Shown: positions 7,382 through 16,317, counted from the first letter of the stretch. The stretch is 35,017 nucleotides of DNA from Nakamurella silvestris (GCA_003576535.1 QXCQ01000116.1:1-35017), one strand, 5' to 3'. The notes: generated by a model not told the origin, from the sequence alone. Numbers and translations are program-made.

Positions 7382-7569
7382 CCGTCGATACTGTCAGTTC
7401 CTGCAATTACAGGTGCGGTCCGGGGCTGCGGCGCGGTGCGACCGGTCAATCACGCTCCGACAAAATCCGCCTGACAACGTTGACATACCCATGAACAGCA
7501 TGTGAAGGTGGGTCCACACACGGCAGGTGGTACCTGTCCGCCGACAGACACCAGACCACAGGAGTTCTC
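7382..7569 (+). promoter_or_regulatory. Upstream region of the SLH/discoidin gene
   Basis: This spacer is more AT-rich than its surroundings. It holds a consensus -35 hexamer TTGACA at 7480-7485, but no convincing -10 hexamer sits 16-19 bp downstream (TGAAGG or GAAGGT only). The Shine-Dalgarno GGAG lies at 7561-7564, five bases before the TTG start at 7570. I see no RNA gene or further ORF here. Confidence 0.4.
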
Positions 7570-10500
7570 TTGTCTCATCGTCGTCGCTTCATGTCCTTGA
7601 CCGTTTCCGCGGCCCTCGCGATAGGCGGTCTGGTTGTCCCCGTCGCCACCGCCCAGGCCGGCGGACCAACCGGATCGGCCACCCCGGCAGCGTTCGCGAA
7701 GGCTGCCGCGCCGGCCGAATTCGCCTTCGGGGCACCCTCCGCGGTCGCCGCCACCTACTACGAGGTGCTGCTCCGCCACACCGTCTGGGCGGAGACCCAG
7801 TGGGACCCGGCCAAGGGTTACTACAAACTCGCCGACTTCTCTTTCGGAGTGGTTCTGGGCAACGCCCTGCTGCTGACCCGCGGCCAGTACGACGCTGCCC
7901 TCGCCGGGGTCGACAAGGAGACCCTGCGGGCCCACACCATTGCCACCATCGACCATTTCGCAGCCAGCAACCGTCTCGCCGGTGGCACCGAATGGGGTAA
8001 GCAGCTCTTCTGGGACTCGACGACCGAGTCCTATTTCGCCCTGGCCGCCCACCTGCTCTGGGATCAGCTGAGCCCCACCACCAAGGCGAACGTCGATGCC
8101 ATCACCACAGGTCAGGCCGCATATACAACCTCGCTCGGCAGCGGGAACGACCCGATGTCGGGGAGCTGGACGCCGAACGGGCTGACCGGCGGGTTCAAGG
8201 ACGACACCAAACTGGAGGAGATGGGCGTCTACGCCCAGGCGATCAGCCCGGGCCTGGCCTGGAACCCGCAGACCGCCGGATCTGACCAATGGGAGAAGTG
8301 GCTCGGCATCTGGAGCCGCAACGAGGCCGGCCTTCCGGCGGCGGACAAAGCGAACCCAGCTGTGGTGGGCGGTGTTCCGGTCTCCGACAACACGGCGAAG
8401 AACATCTACGACACCTTCGCGGTGGAGAACCACAGTTCCTTCGGCCCGCACTACCAGGTCGAGATGTGGCGCACCGCAGGCAGGAACAGCATCCATTTCC
8501 TGATGGCCGGCCGGGACGTGCCCGAACCGGTCACCCAGACCCCCAACGCCGACCAGATGTGGGCGACGATCATGTCGGTGATGAGCGACTCGGGTGAGCC
8601 GCTCATGCCGATGGTCGCCGATCGCCAGCACCTCTACGGCCGCGACGTCATTCCGATCGCCTACCTCGCGCAGGTCCAGGGGGATCGCTACGCGGCCCGC
8701 GCCGAGCAGAACATGGCCGACCGTCTCCTGCCCTACCAGGCCTACGGAGCCGCCCCGCGGTTGGCGAAGTTCTCCGGTGAGCCCAAGTACGAACCGGAGA
8801 CCCGGGCCGAGATCTCGATCAGCTACCTCTTCCACGAACTCCGGGCCGCCAAGGACGGTGCCGTCATCGCCCCGGTGACCAACGAGCAGTTCTTCGCGAA
8901 GGCCTCCCGGACCACCGACTACGGTGCCGGGCAGCCTGGTCTCCTCGCCCAGCAGTCCCCGTCGGCCTGGGCCGGCACCGTCGACCGGGCCGGGATGGTG
9001 AAATACGCCTGGCAGCCCCAACATGACGATTGGCTCTTCGACATCGGCGGGGCCGCAACCGTTCTGCTGCCGAGTGTCACCCAGACCGTCAGCAAGCGAT
9101 CTGCTGTCGCCTATTCGAACGCCGCCGACGGATTCGACGGCACGGCCAGCCTGCTCACCACCTCCGGTGGTCGCAGCGGTATGACCACCCTGCCGACGGG
9201 CTCCATCGTCTACGCCACCTCCGGCACGGCGGCGGGTGAAGGCACGATCCGTACCCGCAACTTCCGGATGCCCGGTATGCCGGGCCTGGACGGGACCCGG
9301 GACTACACCACCGCCGAGGGCAGCACCCCGATCACCAAACCTGCGCCTTCGGACGCACCGGTCATCACCCCGCCGGCCGGGGTCAGCCGGGTCGACACGG
9401 TGACCTTCGAGCCGACGACGGCCCGGTACGTCCGGATGCAGGGTGTGCAGGGCAATGCGACCTACGGGTACTCACTGTTTTCCTTCGAGGTGCGCAACGG
9501 TTCCGCCGGTGCCGATCTGGCGAACGGCAAAACGGGTACCGCCTCCTCCGAGGACGTGTCCGACAGCCGTCAGGTCACGAAGGCCTTCGACGGCAACATG
9601 ACCACCCGTTGGGCCGTCGCCAAGACCGAGCGGGCCAGGACCGACAGCTGGATCCAGGTGGATCTCGGTGCTCCGACGACCGTGGACCGCGCTGTCCTGT
9701 ACTGGGAATCGGCCGCAGGTCAGCTGTTCGACGTGCAGGTCTCCACGGACGGAACCACCTGGACCACCGTGTCCAGCCAGGCACCCGGTTTCGCCAAGGT
9801 CGACAACCTCACCTTCCCGCAGGTGGATGCCCGCTACGTCCGGATGCAGGGTGTGGTGGGCGAACCCACCTACGGGTACTCCCTCTGGGAGTTCGAGGTG
9901 CGCAAGGGATCTGCCGGGGCCAACCTTGCCCGGCAGGCTGCCGTCACCGCGACCGCGTCCTCGGGCACTGCTGCCGCGAGTGTGAAGGACGGCAACTACG
10001 CGACCCGTTGGTCCGTGGCCACCGACCAACGGACCCGTCAGGACAGCTGGATCCAGTTGGATCTCGGCGCGGTCACCAGCTTCGACCAGGTCCGCCTGTT
10101 CTGGGAATCGGCCACGGCCTCGGCCTTGAAGATCCAGGTGTCGACCAACGGGACGACCTGGACCGAAGTCGCCTCCCGAGGACTGGACACCATGGTCAAC
10201 AGCGCCGGGAACTGGCTCGGCGTGGACGATCGGGCCGGGTTCGTGGTCCGCAATTCGACCAACCCGATCACCGTCATCCCGGGCACGGACTTCGACCAGA
10301 TCGTGCTGTCCAACGGCCCGGCGGCCGGTGCGTCGAACATGGTGGTCGAGGGATACGCCGGTGCCTCTGCGGCGAAAACCAAGGCAGCGGCGGCCCGAAC
10401 CGCCCCGGTGGTCGACATCCCCACCGTCGCGGCCAGTGACGCGGACGGGTATCTGAGCTTGTTCGAGCTGTCCGGCACGGACGCCCAGGCGAATGTCTTG

Positions 10501-12066
10501 CTGGCCCGCAGCGGTGCCGACAAGCTTTACCAGGGCACGCAGCGGACCACGGCCTCCGGTACCGAGGTGGCCGTGTCACTGGCGGCGGCCACCTCCCAGG
10601 TGCGGCCGCCCCGGTTCACCGTCACCGGTCCGGCGGGAGAAGCACTGGCACCGGGCTGGAGTTTTGTGGTCACGAATGCGCAGCAGCTCACGGTCGAGGC
10701 GCCTGCCGGCATCGCCGGACAGGTCCGGCTGGCTCAGATCGGTTCGGGCACTTCGCGAACCGTCGCCGTCGCAGCCGGTGGTACCGCTCAGGTGACCTTC
10801 GACAGCGGCCGTCCCTACCCGCTCCTGGACCTGGCGGTCGGTCGGACCACGTTCCCGACCAGTCCGTTGCCCGTCGGGATGATCGCCCCGGCCCAAGCGG
10901 TGGACGACAATGCCTGTACTGCCTGGACTCCGGGCGTCAACGGTCGTCTCGTGGTGGACCTGGGCAAGGCCGTCGACATCGGTTCGGTGTACCTCGCCTG
11001 GGCGCCGGGTACGGTGCCCTCGGCAGAACTCCAGGCCAGCACGGACGGATTGACCTACACCAGCCTCGGTGTGGTGGCGGCCGGTCGTACCTCCTCGAAC
11101 CCGGTGACCGCCCGGGTGCGCTACCTCGCGGTGGCCACCAACAGCACGGCGAGCACTGCCGGGCTGCGGGAGATCTCGGTCGGCGCGGCCGGTGCGGATG
11201 CGAACCTGCTGATGCGTGAACACATCTCCTGTGCGGCCGACATCAAGCCGTCGACCGTCGCTGTCACCGGTCCCGGGTCGTTCCCGGTGCAGCCTCAGGT
11301 GACATCGGTTCCGGTGAAGGTGGTCTCGGACTCCGGCGACCTGACCGGTCCGGTGACCGTCATCGAGAAGGGGGTGGTGATCGGTTCCGGGACAGTCGGT
11401 GCCGACGGATCCGGGGTGGTGGACCTGACGGTCCCGCTCGGGGTGGGGGACCACCGGTTGACCGCGAAATACGCCGGCAACGACAGCACGGCGGCGTCCA
11501 CGTCGGCGGTCAAGACCCTGCAGATCCAGTTCACGGACAAGTCCGGGGGAGAGTTCCTCGACGACATCCAGTGGCTGGCAACAGCAGGGATCACCCAGGG
11601 TTTCACCGACGGGTCCTTCCACCCCGGCGCCTCCCTGGACCGCGCGGCCGTGGCCGCCTGGTTGTACCGGCTGACCCACAACGGTGCCACGGCTCCGGCG
11701 TGTACCGCGGCTCCGGCCTCGGATGTGCCGCTCGGCCGGCAGTTCTGCGGCGAGATCAGCTGGATGTACCAGTCCGGTCTGACGACCGGATACCCGGACG
11801 GCACCTTCCGGCCGGCCGGCACTGTCGAGCGTCAACAGGTTGCGGTGTTCCTCTACCGTTTGGCGAAGGGCAAGCCGGGCACCAGCTGCTCCGGATCTTC
11901 CCCGTTCCCGGATGTGCCGGCGAGCTCCGGCTTCTGTGAGGCGATCACCTGGGCAGCGGCCAACCAGATCACCACCGGCTTCACCGACGGCCGGTTCCAG
12001 CCGGTGGCCTCGGCACAGCGGCAGGCGGTGGCGGCCTTCTTCCACCGGTACGCGAACCTGGGCTGA
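7570..12066 (+). CDS. Secreted SLH-anchored discoidin-domain protein with an unassigned catalytic-like module
   Basis: A 1,498-residue exported protein. The TTG start is supported by GGAG five bases upstream, and an Arg-rich signal peptide ends near ATAQA (about residue 30). Residues 55-460 are alpha-helical and rich in aromatic and acidic motifs (GGTEWGKQLFWDSTTESYF, FKDDTKLEEM, ENHSSFGPHYQVEMWR), resembling an (alpha/alpha)-barrel glycosidase or lyase, but I cannot assign a family. A beta-sandwich follows (about 470-590) and seems to resume at about 878-1080 after an insertion of F5/8-type-C (discoidin) sequence at about 607-870. Another discoidin-like domain (about 1088-1210), an Ig-like repeat (about 1226-1319) and three SLH domains (about 1321-1370, 1383-1435, 1445-1498; e.g. 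GYPDGTFRPAGTVERQQVAV) complete it. SLH domains bind pyruvylated wall polymers, so the protein is probably displayed on the cell surface acting on a polysaccharide. The substrate is unknown. Confidence 0.88.
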   Translation: MSHRRRFMSLTVSAALAIGGLVVPVATAQAGGPTGSATPAAFAKAAAPAEFAFGAPSAVAATYYEVLLRHTVWAETQWDPAKGYYKLADFSFGVVLGNALLLTRGQYDAALAGVDKETLRAHTIATIDHFAASNRLAGGTEWGKQLFWDSTTESYFALAAHLLWDQLSPTTKANVDAITTGQAAYTTSLGSGNDPMSGSWTPNGLTGGFKDDTKLEEMGVYAQAISPGLAWNPQTAGSDQWEKWLGIWSRNEAGLPAADKANPAVVGGVPVSDNTAKNIYDTFAVENHSSFGPHYQVEMWRTAGRNSIHFLMAGRDVPEPVTQTPNADQMWATIMSVMSDSGEPLMPMVADRQHLYGRDVIPIAYLAQVQGDRYAARAEQNMADRLLPYQAYGAAPRLAKFSGEPKYEPETRAEISISYLFHELRAAKDGAVIAPVTNEQFFAKASRTTDYGAGQPGLLAQQSPSAWAGTVDRAGMVKYAWQPQHDDWLFDIGGAATVLLPSVTQTVSKRSAVAYSNAADGFDGTASLLTTSGGRSGMTTLPTGSIVYATSGTAAGEGTIRTRNFRMPGMPGLDGTRDYTTAEGSTPITKPAPSDAPVITPPAGVSRVDTVTFEPTTARYVRMQGVQGNATYGYSLFSFEVRNGSAGADLANGKTGTASSEDVSDSRQVTKAFDGNMTTRWAVAKTERARTDSWIQVDLGAPTTVDRAVLYWESAAGQLFDVQVSTDGTTWTTVSSQAPGFAKVDNLTFPQVDARYVRMQGVVGEPTYGYSLWEFEVRKGSAGANLARQAAVTATASSGTAAASVKDGNYATRWSVATDQRTRQDSWIQLDLGAVTSFDQVRLFWESATASALKIQVSTNGTTWTEVASRGLDTMVNSAGNWLGVDDRAGFVVRNSTNPITVIPGTDFDQIVLSNGPAAGASNMVVEGYAGASAAKTKAAAARTAPVVDIPTVAASDADGYLSLFELSGTDAQANVLLARSGADKLYQGTQRTTASGTEVAVSLAAATSQVRPPRFTVTGPAGEALAPGWSFVVTNAQQLTVEAPAGIAGQVRLAQIGSGTSRTVAVAAGGTAQVTFDSGRPYPLLDLAVGRTTFPTSPLPVGMIAPAQAVDDNACTAWTPGVNGRLVVDLGKAVDIGSVYLAWAPGTVPSAELQASTDGLTYTSLGVVAAGRTSSNPVTARVRYLAVATNSTASTAGLREISVGAAGADANLLMREHISCAADIKPSTVAVTGPGSFPVQPQVTSVPVKVVSDSGDLTGPVTVIEKGVVIGSGTVGADGSGVVDLTVPLGVGDHRLTAKYAGNDSTAASTSAVKTLQIQFTDKSGGEFLDDIQWLATAGITQGFTDGSFHPGASLDRAAVAAWLYRLTHNGATAPACTAAPASDVPLGRQFCGEISWMYQSGLTTGYPDGTFRPAGTVERQQVAVFLYRLAKGKPGTSCSGSSPFPDVPASSGFCEAITWAAANQITTGFTDGRFQPVASAQRQAVAAFFHRYANLG
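9421..10180 (+). repeat. Internal discoidin-encoding repeats in the SLH protein
   Basis: Bases 9421-9477 and 9829-9885 encode near-identical segments (ARYVRMQGV...TYGYSL) 408 bp apart. Bases near 9643 and 10042 encode near-identical DSWIQVDLGA/DSWIQLDLGA segments 399 bp apart. The period is therefore about 133-136 codons, one discoidin domain. The order is C-terminal part, full domain, N-terminal part, so the array begins and ends in the middle of a unit. Confidence 0.8.
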
Positions 12067-12073
12067 GCCCCGG

Positions 12074-12123
12074 CAGTGGTGCCTTTCCTGACACATTGCC
12101 TGTCGTCGGGAAAGGCACCACTG
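12074..12123. terminator. Bidirectional terminator hairpin between convergent genes
   Basis: A perfect 15-bp inverted repeat (CAGTGGTGCCTTTCC at 12074-12088 and its complement at 12109-12123) with a 20-nt loop fills the 59-bp space between the SLH gene stop and the MFS stop. It can serve both converging transcripts. No long T-run follows on either strand. Confidence 0.8.
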
Positions 12124-12125
12124 GA

Positions 12126-13718
12126 TCAGGTTTCCCTCTCGTGGGTGACCGCCCCACCCGGGTGGAAGAAGCTGACCACCAGGCAGACGGCCAGCACGAT
12201 CGCCATCCCGTACAGGACCGACTGGGTGGCCACGGCGAAATCGTGCGGGACGGCGGCCCCGATCTGCTGCTGGATCTGTGCAGGCAGGTCGGAGCCGGCA
12301 CCGGAGCCCGCACCTGAAGCGCCTTGGGCGGCAGCGGCATCCGCCGCAGCCGAAGCCTGGTCGGCGGGAAGCCCGGCCGTGATGAAGGTTTCCTTCAGCC
12401 GCCCGGCGAAGACCGTCGTCAACACGGTGCCCAGTACCGCCAGACCCAGTGCGGAGCCGTAGTTGCGGACCGTCTGCGAGATACCGGTGACCTCGCCGTA
12501 GGAGGCACCGATGGCACGGTTGACAGCGTCGGTGCTCGACGGCCCGAGGATCAGACCGATCCCGGCACCGGCCAGCACGATCGCATACCACTGCGAGCCC
12601 AGGTTCAGGTCGGTCAGCCGCGCCGCCCACAGCCCGAAACCGGCGGTGCCGATCAGGCTTCCGGCTATCAGCGCCGGTTTCGCCCCACGTTTGTCGAGGA
12701 TGCGGCCGCCGATCTGGGCGGCCGGTGCGAACCCGCCGAAGAACACCAGCAGGTACAGCCCGGCGCTGTTGGCGTCGTACCCCAGGGACACCTGGGAGTA
12801 GACGCTGGCGAAGAAGAAGACCGGGACGAAGGCGATCATCGAGAAGAAGAGCACCACGTTGTCGACGACGAAGGCGCGGTCGGCGAAGATCCGGATCTTG
12901 ATCAACGGCACCGGGGTGCGCAACTGGACCAGCACGAACACCGCCACGACCAGCAGTCCGCCGATGATGCACAGCCAGGTCCGGACGTCGCCCCAGCCCC
13001 AGGTGGCGGCCTGTTGGAAACCGAAGACGCTCAGGCCCATCCCGACGGCGATCAGGAGCGCCCCGCGGTAGTCGATGGATTCACGTCGGCCGCGGGTGCG
13101 GATGTGGGCCATCACGGCGAGCACGATCGCGATCACCGCGATCGGGATGTTGATCCAGAAGATCGCCCGCCACGTCCACTGGGTCAGGTAGCCGCCGGCG
13201 ATCGGGCCGACAGCGGTGAGTCCGCCGCTGACCCCGAAGAAGATGGCCAGGGCCCTGCCGCGTTCCTGGACCGGGAAGGCGGCGACCACCACGGCCAGCG
13301 CGGCCGGGATCATCACGGCGGCCGAGAATCCTTGCACCACACGGAAGAACACGATCCAGGTCTCGGCGAGGGAGCCGGTCGGGGTCGCGCCGCACAAGCC
13401 CGAGGAGATGGCGAACCCGGCGATGCCGATCAGCACCATCCGCCGGGATCCGATGACGTCGGCAAGTCGACCACCGAAGGCGAACCCGGCGGCCAGGGCC
13501 AGGATGTACCCGTTGATCACCCACTGCACCCCGTCCTGGGTGAGCGAGAGCTCCTCCTGGATCCGGGGGGAGGCGATGGACACGATCGTCTGGTCGATGA
13601 AGGTCATCGCGACCGCGAACAACATCGCCGCCAGGGCGAGGTATCGCGATTTGGAGGCGCTCTCGCGTCCGGCGGGTTCCGATGATCCCTGACCGGCGAC
13701 TGCTTCGGTATCGCTCAT
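12126..13718 (-). CDS. MFS transporter, DHA2 (EmrB/QacA) drug-exporter family, 14 TM
   Basis: A proton-coupled exporter of about 530 residues, the length of 14-helix DHA2 transporters. After a Ser/Glu-rich cytoplasmic N terminus, TM1 carries FAVAMTFIDQTIVSIASPRI with the typical D-x-T-I-V motif. Motif A-like GGRLADVIGSRRMVLIG and motif C-like GPIAGGYLTQWTWRAIFWI follow. An Ala/Gly-rich extracytoplasmic loop (ADQASAAADAAAAQGASGAG) precedes the last helix, as is common in this family. The ATG at 13718 is chosen; a GTG two codons upstream (13724) is an alternative. It converges on the SLH gene, and no regulator sits beside it. The substrate cannot be predicted; drugs, dyes or a native surface metabolite are possible. 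Confidence 0.93.
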   Translation of the reverse strand: MSDTEAVAGQGSSEPAGRESASKSRYLALAAMLFAVAMTFIDQTIVSIASPRIQEELSLTQDGVQWVINGYILALAAGFAFGGRLADVIGSRRMVLIGIAGFAISSGLCGATPTGSLAETWIVFFRVVQGFSAAVMIPAALAVVVAAFPVQERGRALAIFFGVSGGLTAVGPIAGGYLTQWTWRAIFWINIPIAVIAIVLAVMAHIRTRGRRESIDYRGALLIAVGMGLSVFGFQQAATWGWGDVRTWLCIIGGLLVVAVFVLVQLRTPVPLIKIRIFADRAFVVDNVVLFFSMIAFVPVFFFASVYSQVSLGYDANSAGLYLLVFFGGFAPAAQIGGRILDKRGAKPALIAGSLIGTAGFGLWAARLTDLNLGSQWYAIVLAGAGIGLILGPSSTDAVNRAIGASYGEVTGISQTVRNYGSALGLAVLGTVLTTVFAGRLKETFITAGLPADQASAAADAAAAQGASGAGSGAGSDLPAQIQQQIGAAVPHDFAVATQSVLYGMAIVLAVCLVVSFFHPGGAVTHERET

Positions 13719-13764
13719 GCGCACGAGAGTACGACCGAACAGGCAGATCGGCTCAGGAAAGAGT

Positions 13765-13800
13765 TCTGGGCGGGACCGCGGCTTCGCGGTCCCGCCCAGA
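13765..13800. terminator. Strong terminator hairpin downstream of the S15 peptidase gene
   Basis: A perfect 16-bp stem (13765-13780 with 13785-13800) closed by a GCTT tetraloop lies 55 bp beyond the peptidase stop and 41 bp upstream of the MFS gene (both on the reverse strand). It would separate the two transcripts. The stem is nearly all G-C. Confidence 0.85.
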
Positions 13801-13854
13801 CAGGGGTGGGGCTACCTCACCGGTCGGCGAGGGTGGATCAGATCAGGCCGGGAG

Positions 13855-16212
13855 CTAGATCAGGGTCAGCGTCAGGATCGCCGAGTACTGGCCCAGACGT
13901 GCACTGCCCGGGATACCCAGGTTGAGGGCGCCACCGCAGTTGGCGGAACCGCTCGAGGAGCCGGACGGTGCCGAGCAGAGGGTCTTCGCGGAGCCGAGGC
14001 CCGCACCCGGGGTGGCGACGCCACCGGCCTGCACGACGGTTTCCTCGCCCGGGGCGACCGGCAGGGTGCCGGCGATGACCGTGGCGGTCGGGTTCCAACC
14101 GAGGTTGTCACCCAGGATGCTGCCGGTGGAGGAAGCGAAATCGCTCACCTGACCGGTCAGGTTCCAGGTGCCGTTCACACCACGGGAGTCGACAACCTTC
14201 ATCGGGTTGAGGGATCCGGTGGTGATCTGGTCGATACCGGTCAGGGTGACCGGGTTCATGACGACCGGGGCCTGGCTCGGGGAGGTCAGGGCCAGGGAGC
14301 CACCGGCGACGGCGGCCGTGATGACCTGGTAGGTGCCACCGGGGGTGGTGGTGCCCAGGGCGTCGGCCAGAGCGGCCGAGCCACCGACGAGCGGCAGGTT
14401 GACCGTGGACTTGGCCGGGTTGAGCGTCAGTTCGGTGCCCGCGGCCGGGCGGACCGTGTACTCGTTGTCCGAGGACAGGACCATGACACCGATACGGGTG
14501 CCGACCGGGAAGACGTAGTCCTTCGGCTGGAAGTCGAAGTTGAACTGGTAGAAGGTGCCCGGGGTGACCGGGGTGCTCGCCGAGATGGAGGTCCGGTTCT
14601 CCGGGTCCATCCAGCCGCGGGTGATGATCTTCGGTGCGGCGGTGTCACTGAGCTGGACCAGCACGGCGGTCAGGTTGGCCTTCGGCTTGGAGATGGCCAG
14701 GTTCAGCGAGATGGTCGGGGTGCCGGAGAGGCGGACCGCCTGGGTCAGCGGGGCGGTCTTGTACAGCAGGCGGTTCGGGGAGCTGGTGGCGGTGGCGTAG
14801 ACCAGGGCCTTCTTGCTCGCGTCGTCGACCAGCTTCTCGGTGCCGGTGCCACTGCGGGTGAAGGCGAGTCCACCGACGGTGTTGGCCTCGGCGGCCGGGT
14901 TCAGGGCCAGGGAGACCTTCTTGGCGGCGGCGTCCGGCCACTCCGGGTACTCGGTGAGGACGTTGTTCTCACGGACGATGTAGGCCTTCGGACGATCCTG
15001 GACACCGTTGTCGACCTTGTACAGGTACTTGGTGAACCAGCGGTTCAGCAGCGTGTCGGTCGGGGCTCCGCCGTGTCCACCCTGGTGCAGGTAGATCTGG
15101 TGCGGGACGTTGTTCGCCTTGAGCTTCTCGTAGAGGGCCGAGGCGTTCTTGGTCATGACGTTCCAGTCGTTCAGACCGTGGGCGACGAGGGTCGCGGCCT
15201 TGATTTTGTCGGCGTTGGCCAGGTAGTCGCGCTCCTTCCAGAACGCGTTGCTGTCACCGGTCTTGCGGTCTTCCTTGGCGCGCAGGTCGTCGATGACGGG
15301 CTGGCAGACGGCAAGGTCGGCGCGGGTGTGCACGTAGTCGGCGAGGACGTCGAGGTCCTCACCCTGGTAGCCACCCGGGGCGCGGACGGCGCCGTTGGCC
15401 CGGTAGTAGTCGTACCAGTCGGAGATCGCCGAGATCGGGACGATCGCGTCGAGGCCCTGGACCCCGGTGCTGGCGACGCCGATCGGCAGGGTGCCGTTGT
15501 AGGAGGTGCCCATCATGCCGACGGAGCCGGTGGCCCAGTCCGCGGTCATGGTGGTGGTGCGAGCGGTCGAGGTGTAGGCGACGGCGCGGCCGTTCAGCCA
15601 GTCGACGACGGCCTTGCCGGCGAGGGACTCGTTGGTGCCGCCCGAGGTCGGGCAGCCCTCCGAGTAGCCGGAGCCGAAGCCCTCGGCGTGGACGACGGCG
15701 AAGCCGCGCGGAACCCAGGTGGATTCGTAGATCGAGCTGATCTTCGGGCTGGTGTTCTTACGGGCCGGGGTCGGGGCCGGGGCCTTGGAGGTGGGCGGGT
15801 TGCCGACCTCGTGGTCGACGTTCCAGTTCGCCACGTCGCTGCCGCCGGCGTAGTACGGGCTCAGCTCCATGATGACCGGGACCTTGAGGCCGTCGGTGTT
15901 GGTCTCCGGAACCCGGGTCACGTCGATGTGAACGAGGTCCTTCTTGCCGTCGAAGTCGGAATCGACGTTGCTCTCGACCCACAGTTCCTGGCGGATCCAC
16001 TGTGCGGCGGTCTTGGTGAAGACCGCCTGGGAGAGTCCGTCGACGAAGCTCGGGATGACCGGCGCGGGGGCCGGGGCCGGCGCGGGGGCCGGAGCGGCGC
16101 TCGCCGAGGTGGCGGACAGGGTGGCGATACCGCCGGCCATGACCGGGACCAGCAGCAGCGTCGTGAGTCGTCGGAAGCGGGAGCACTGCGTGCCTGCGCG
16201 GGACGGGGACAT
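13855..16212 (-). CDS. Secreted S15 family (Xaa-Pro dipeptidyl-peptidase-like) peptidase with WxL-like C-terminal domain
   Basis: A 785-residue exported serine peptidase. A signal peptide ends near ATSASA (about 39), followed by an Ala-Pro repeat linker (about 40-53). The S15 alpha/beta-hydrolase domain has nucleophile Ser237 in GTSYNG, Asp349 in HGLNDW and His380 in HQGGHGG. The following beta-sandwich (about 440-640; RGWMDPENR, FPVGTRIGVMVLSSDNEYTV) is the usual PepX C-terminal jelly roll. Residues from about 650 add an unusual domain: VVDSRGVNGTWNLTGQVSDF and a terminal YSAILTLTLI, resembling WxL-type wall-binding domains. It would remove Xaa-Pro dipeptides, or hydrolyse an ester or amide, at the cell surface. 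The ATG at 16212 is preceded by AAGGG. A promoter and a long leader hairpin lie upstream, and a strong terminator follows. Confidence 0.9.
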   Translation of the reverse strand: MSPSRAGTQCSRFRRLTTLLLVPVMAGGIATLSATSASAAPAPAPAPAPAPVIPSFVDGLSQAVFTKTAAQWIRQELWVESNVDSDFDGKKDLVHIDVTRVPETNTDGLKVPVIMELSPYYAGGSDVANWNVDHEVGNPPTSKAPAPTPARKNTSPKISSIYESTWVPRGFAVVHAEGFGSGYSEGCPTSGGTNESLAGKAVVDWLNGRAVAYTSTARTTTMTADWATGSVGMMGTSYNGTLPIGVASTGVQGLDAIVPISAISDWYDYYRANGAVRAPGGYQGEDLDVLADYVHTRADLAVCQPVIDDLRAKEDRKTGDSNAFWKERDYLANADKIKAATLVAHGLNDWNVMTKNASALYEKLKANNVPHQIYLHQGGHGGAPTDTLLNRWFTKYLYKVDNGVQDRPKAYIVRENNVLTEYPEWPDAAAKKVSLALNPAAEANTVGGLAFTRSGTGTEKLVDDASKKALVYATATSSPNRLLYKTAPLTQAVRLSGTPTISLNLAISKPKANLTAVLVQLSDTAAPKIITRGWMDPENRTSISASTPVTPGTFYQFNFDFQPKDYVFPVGTRIGVMVLSSDNEYTVRPAAGTELTLNPAKSTVNLPLVGGSAALADALGTTTPGGTYQVITAAVAGGSLALTSPSQAPVVMNPVTLTGIDQITTGSLNPMKVVDSRGVNGTWNLTGQVSDFASSTGSILGDNLGWNPTATVIAGTLPVAPGEETVVQAGGVATPGAGLGSAKTLCSAPSGSSSGSANCGGALNLGIPGSARLGQYSAILTLTLI

Positions 16213-16235
16213 GTATGTGACCCTTCATTCGAGTG

Positions 16236-16275
16236 TTGGCCCACGGGTACCTGAACTCGGGTACACGCGGGCCAA
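16236..16275 (-). promoter_or_regulatory. Long imperfect inverted repeat in the peptidase 5' leader
   Basis: Sixteen-base arms (16236-16251 and 16260-16275) pair at 14 of 16 positions around an 8-base loop. They lie just downstream of the predicted start of transcription (near 16282) and 23 bp before the start codon. The element could be an operator for a repressor or a leader hairpin affecting translation or stability of the peptidase mRNA. Confidence 0.6.
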
Positions 16276-16288
16276 CGATGTGAATTGA

Positions 16289-16317
16289 ACGTTAGATTCA
16301 TGTTCATCCCCTGTCAT
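16289..16317 (-). promoter_or_regulatory. Promoter of the S15 peptidase gene
   Basis: Read on the reverse strand: -35 ATGACA (16317-16312), a 17-bp spacer, then -10 TAACGT (16294-16289). Transcription would start near 16282, giving a leader of about 70 nt that contains the inverted repeat at 16236-16275. Confidence 0.6.

Noticed and set aside
7480-7508. Complete housekeeping promoter for the SLH gene from the TTGACA at 7480
   Set aside because: The -35 is perfect, but the best hexamers at 16-19 bp spacing (TGAAGG, GAAGGT) are poor -10 sequences.
13717-16254. An 845-codon forward frame opposite the S15 peptidase
   Set aside because: Low-complexity Gly/Arg/Asp/Val product, no motif; the reverse-strand frame has the full serine-peptidase signature.
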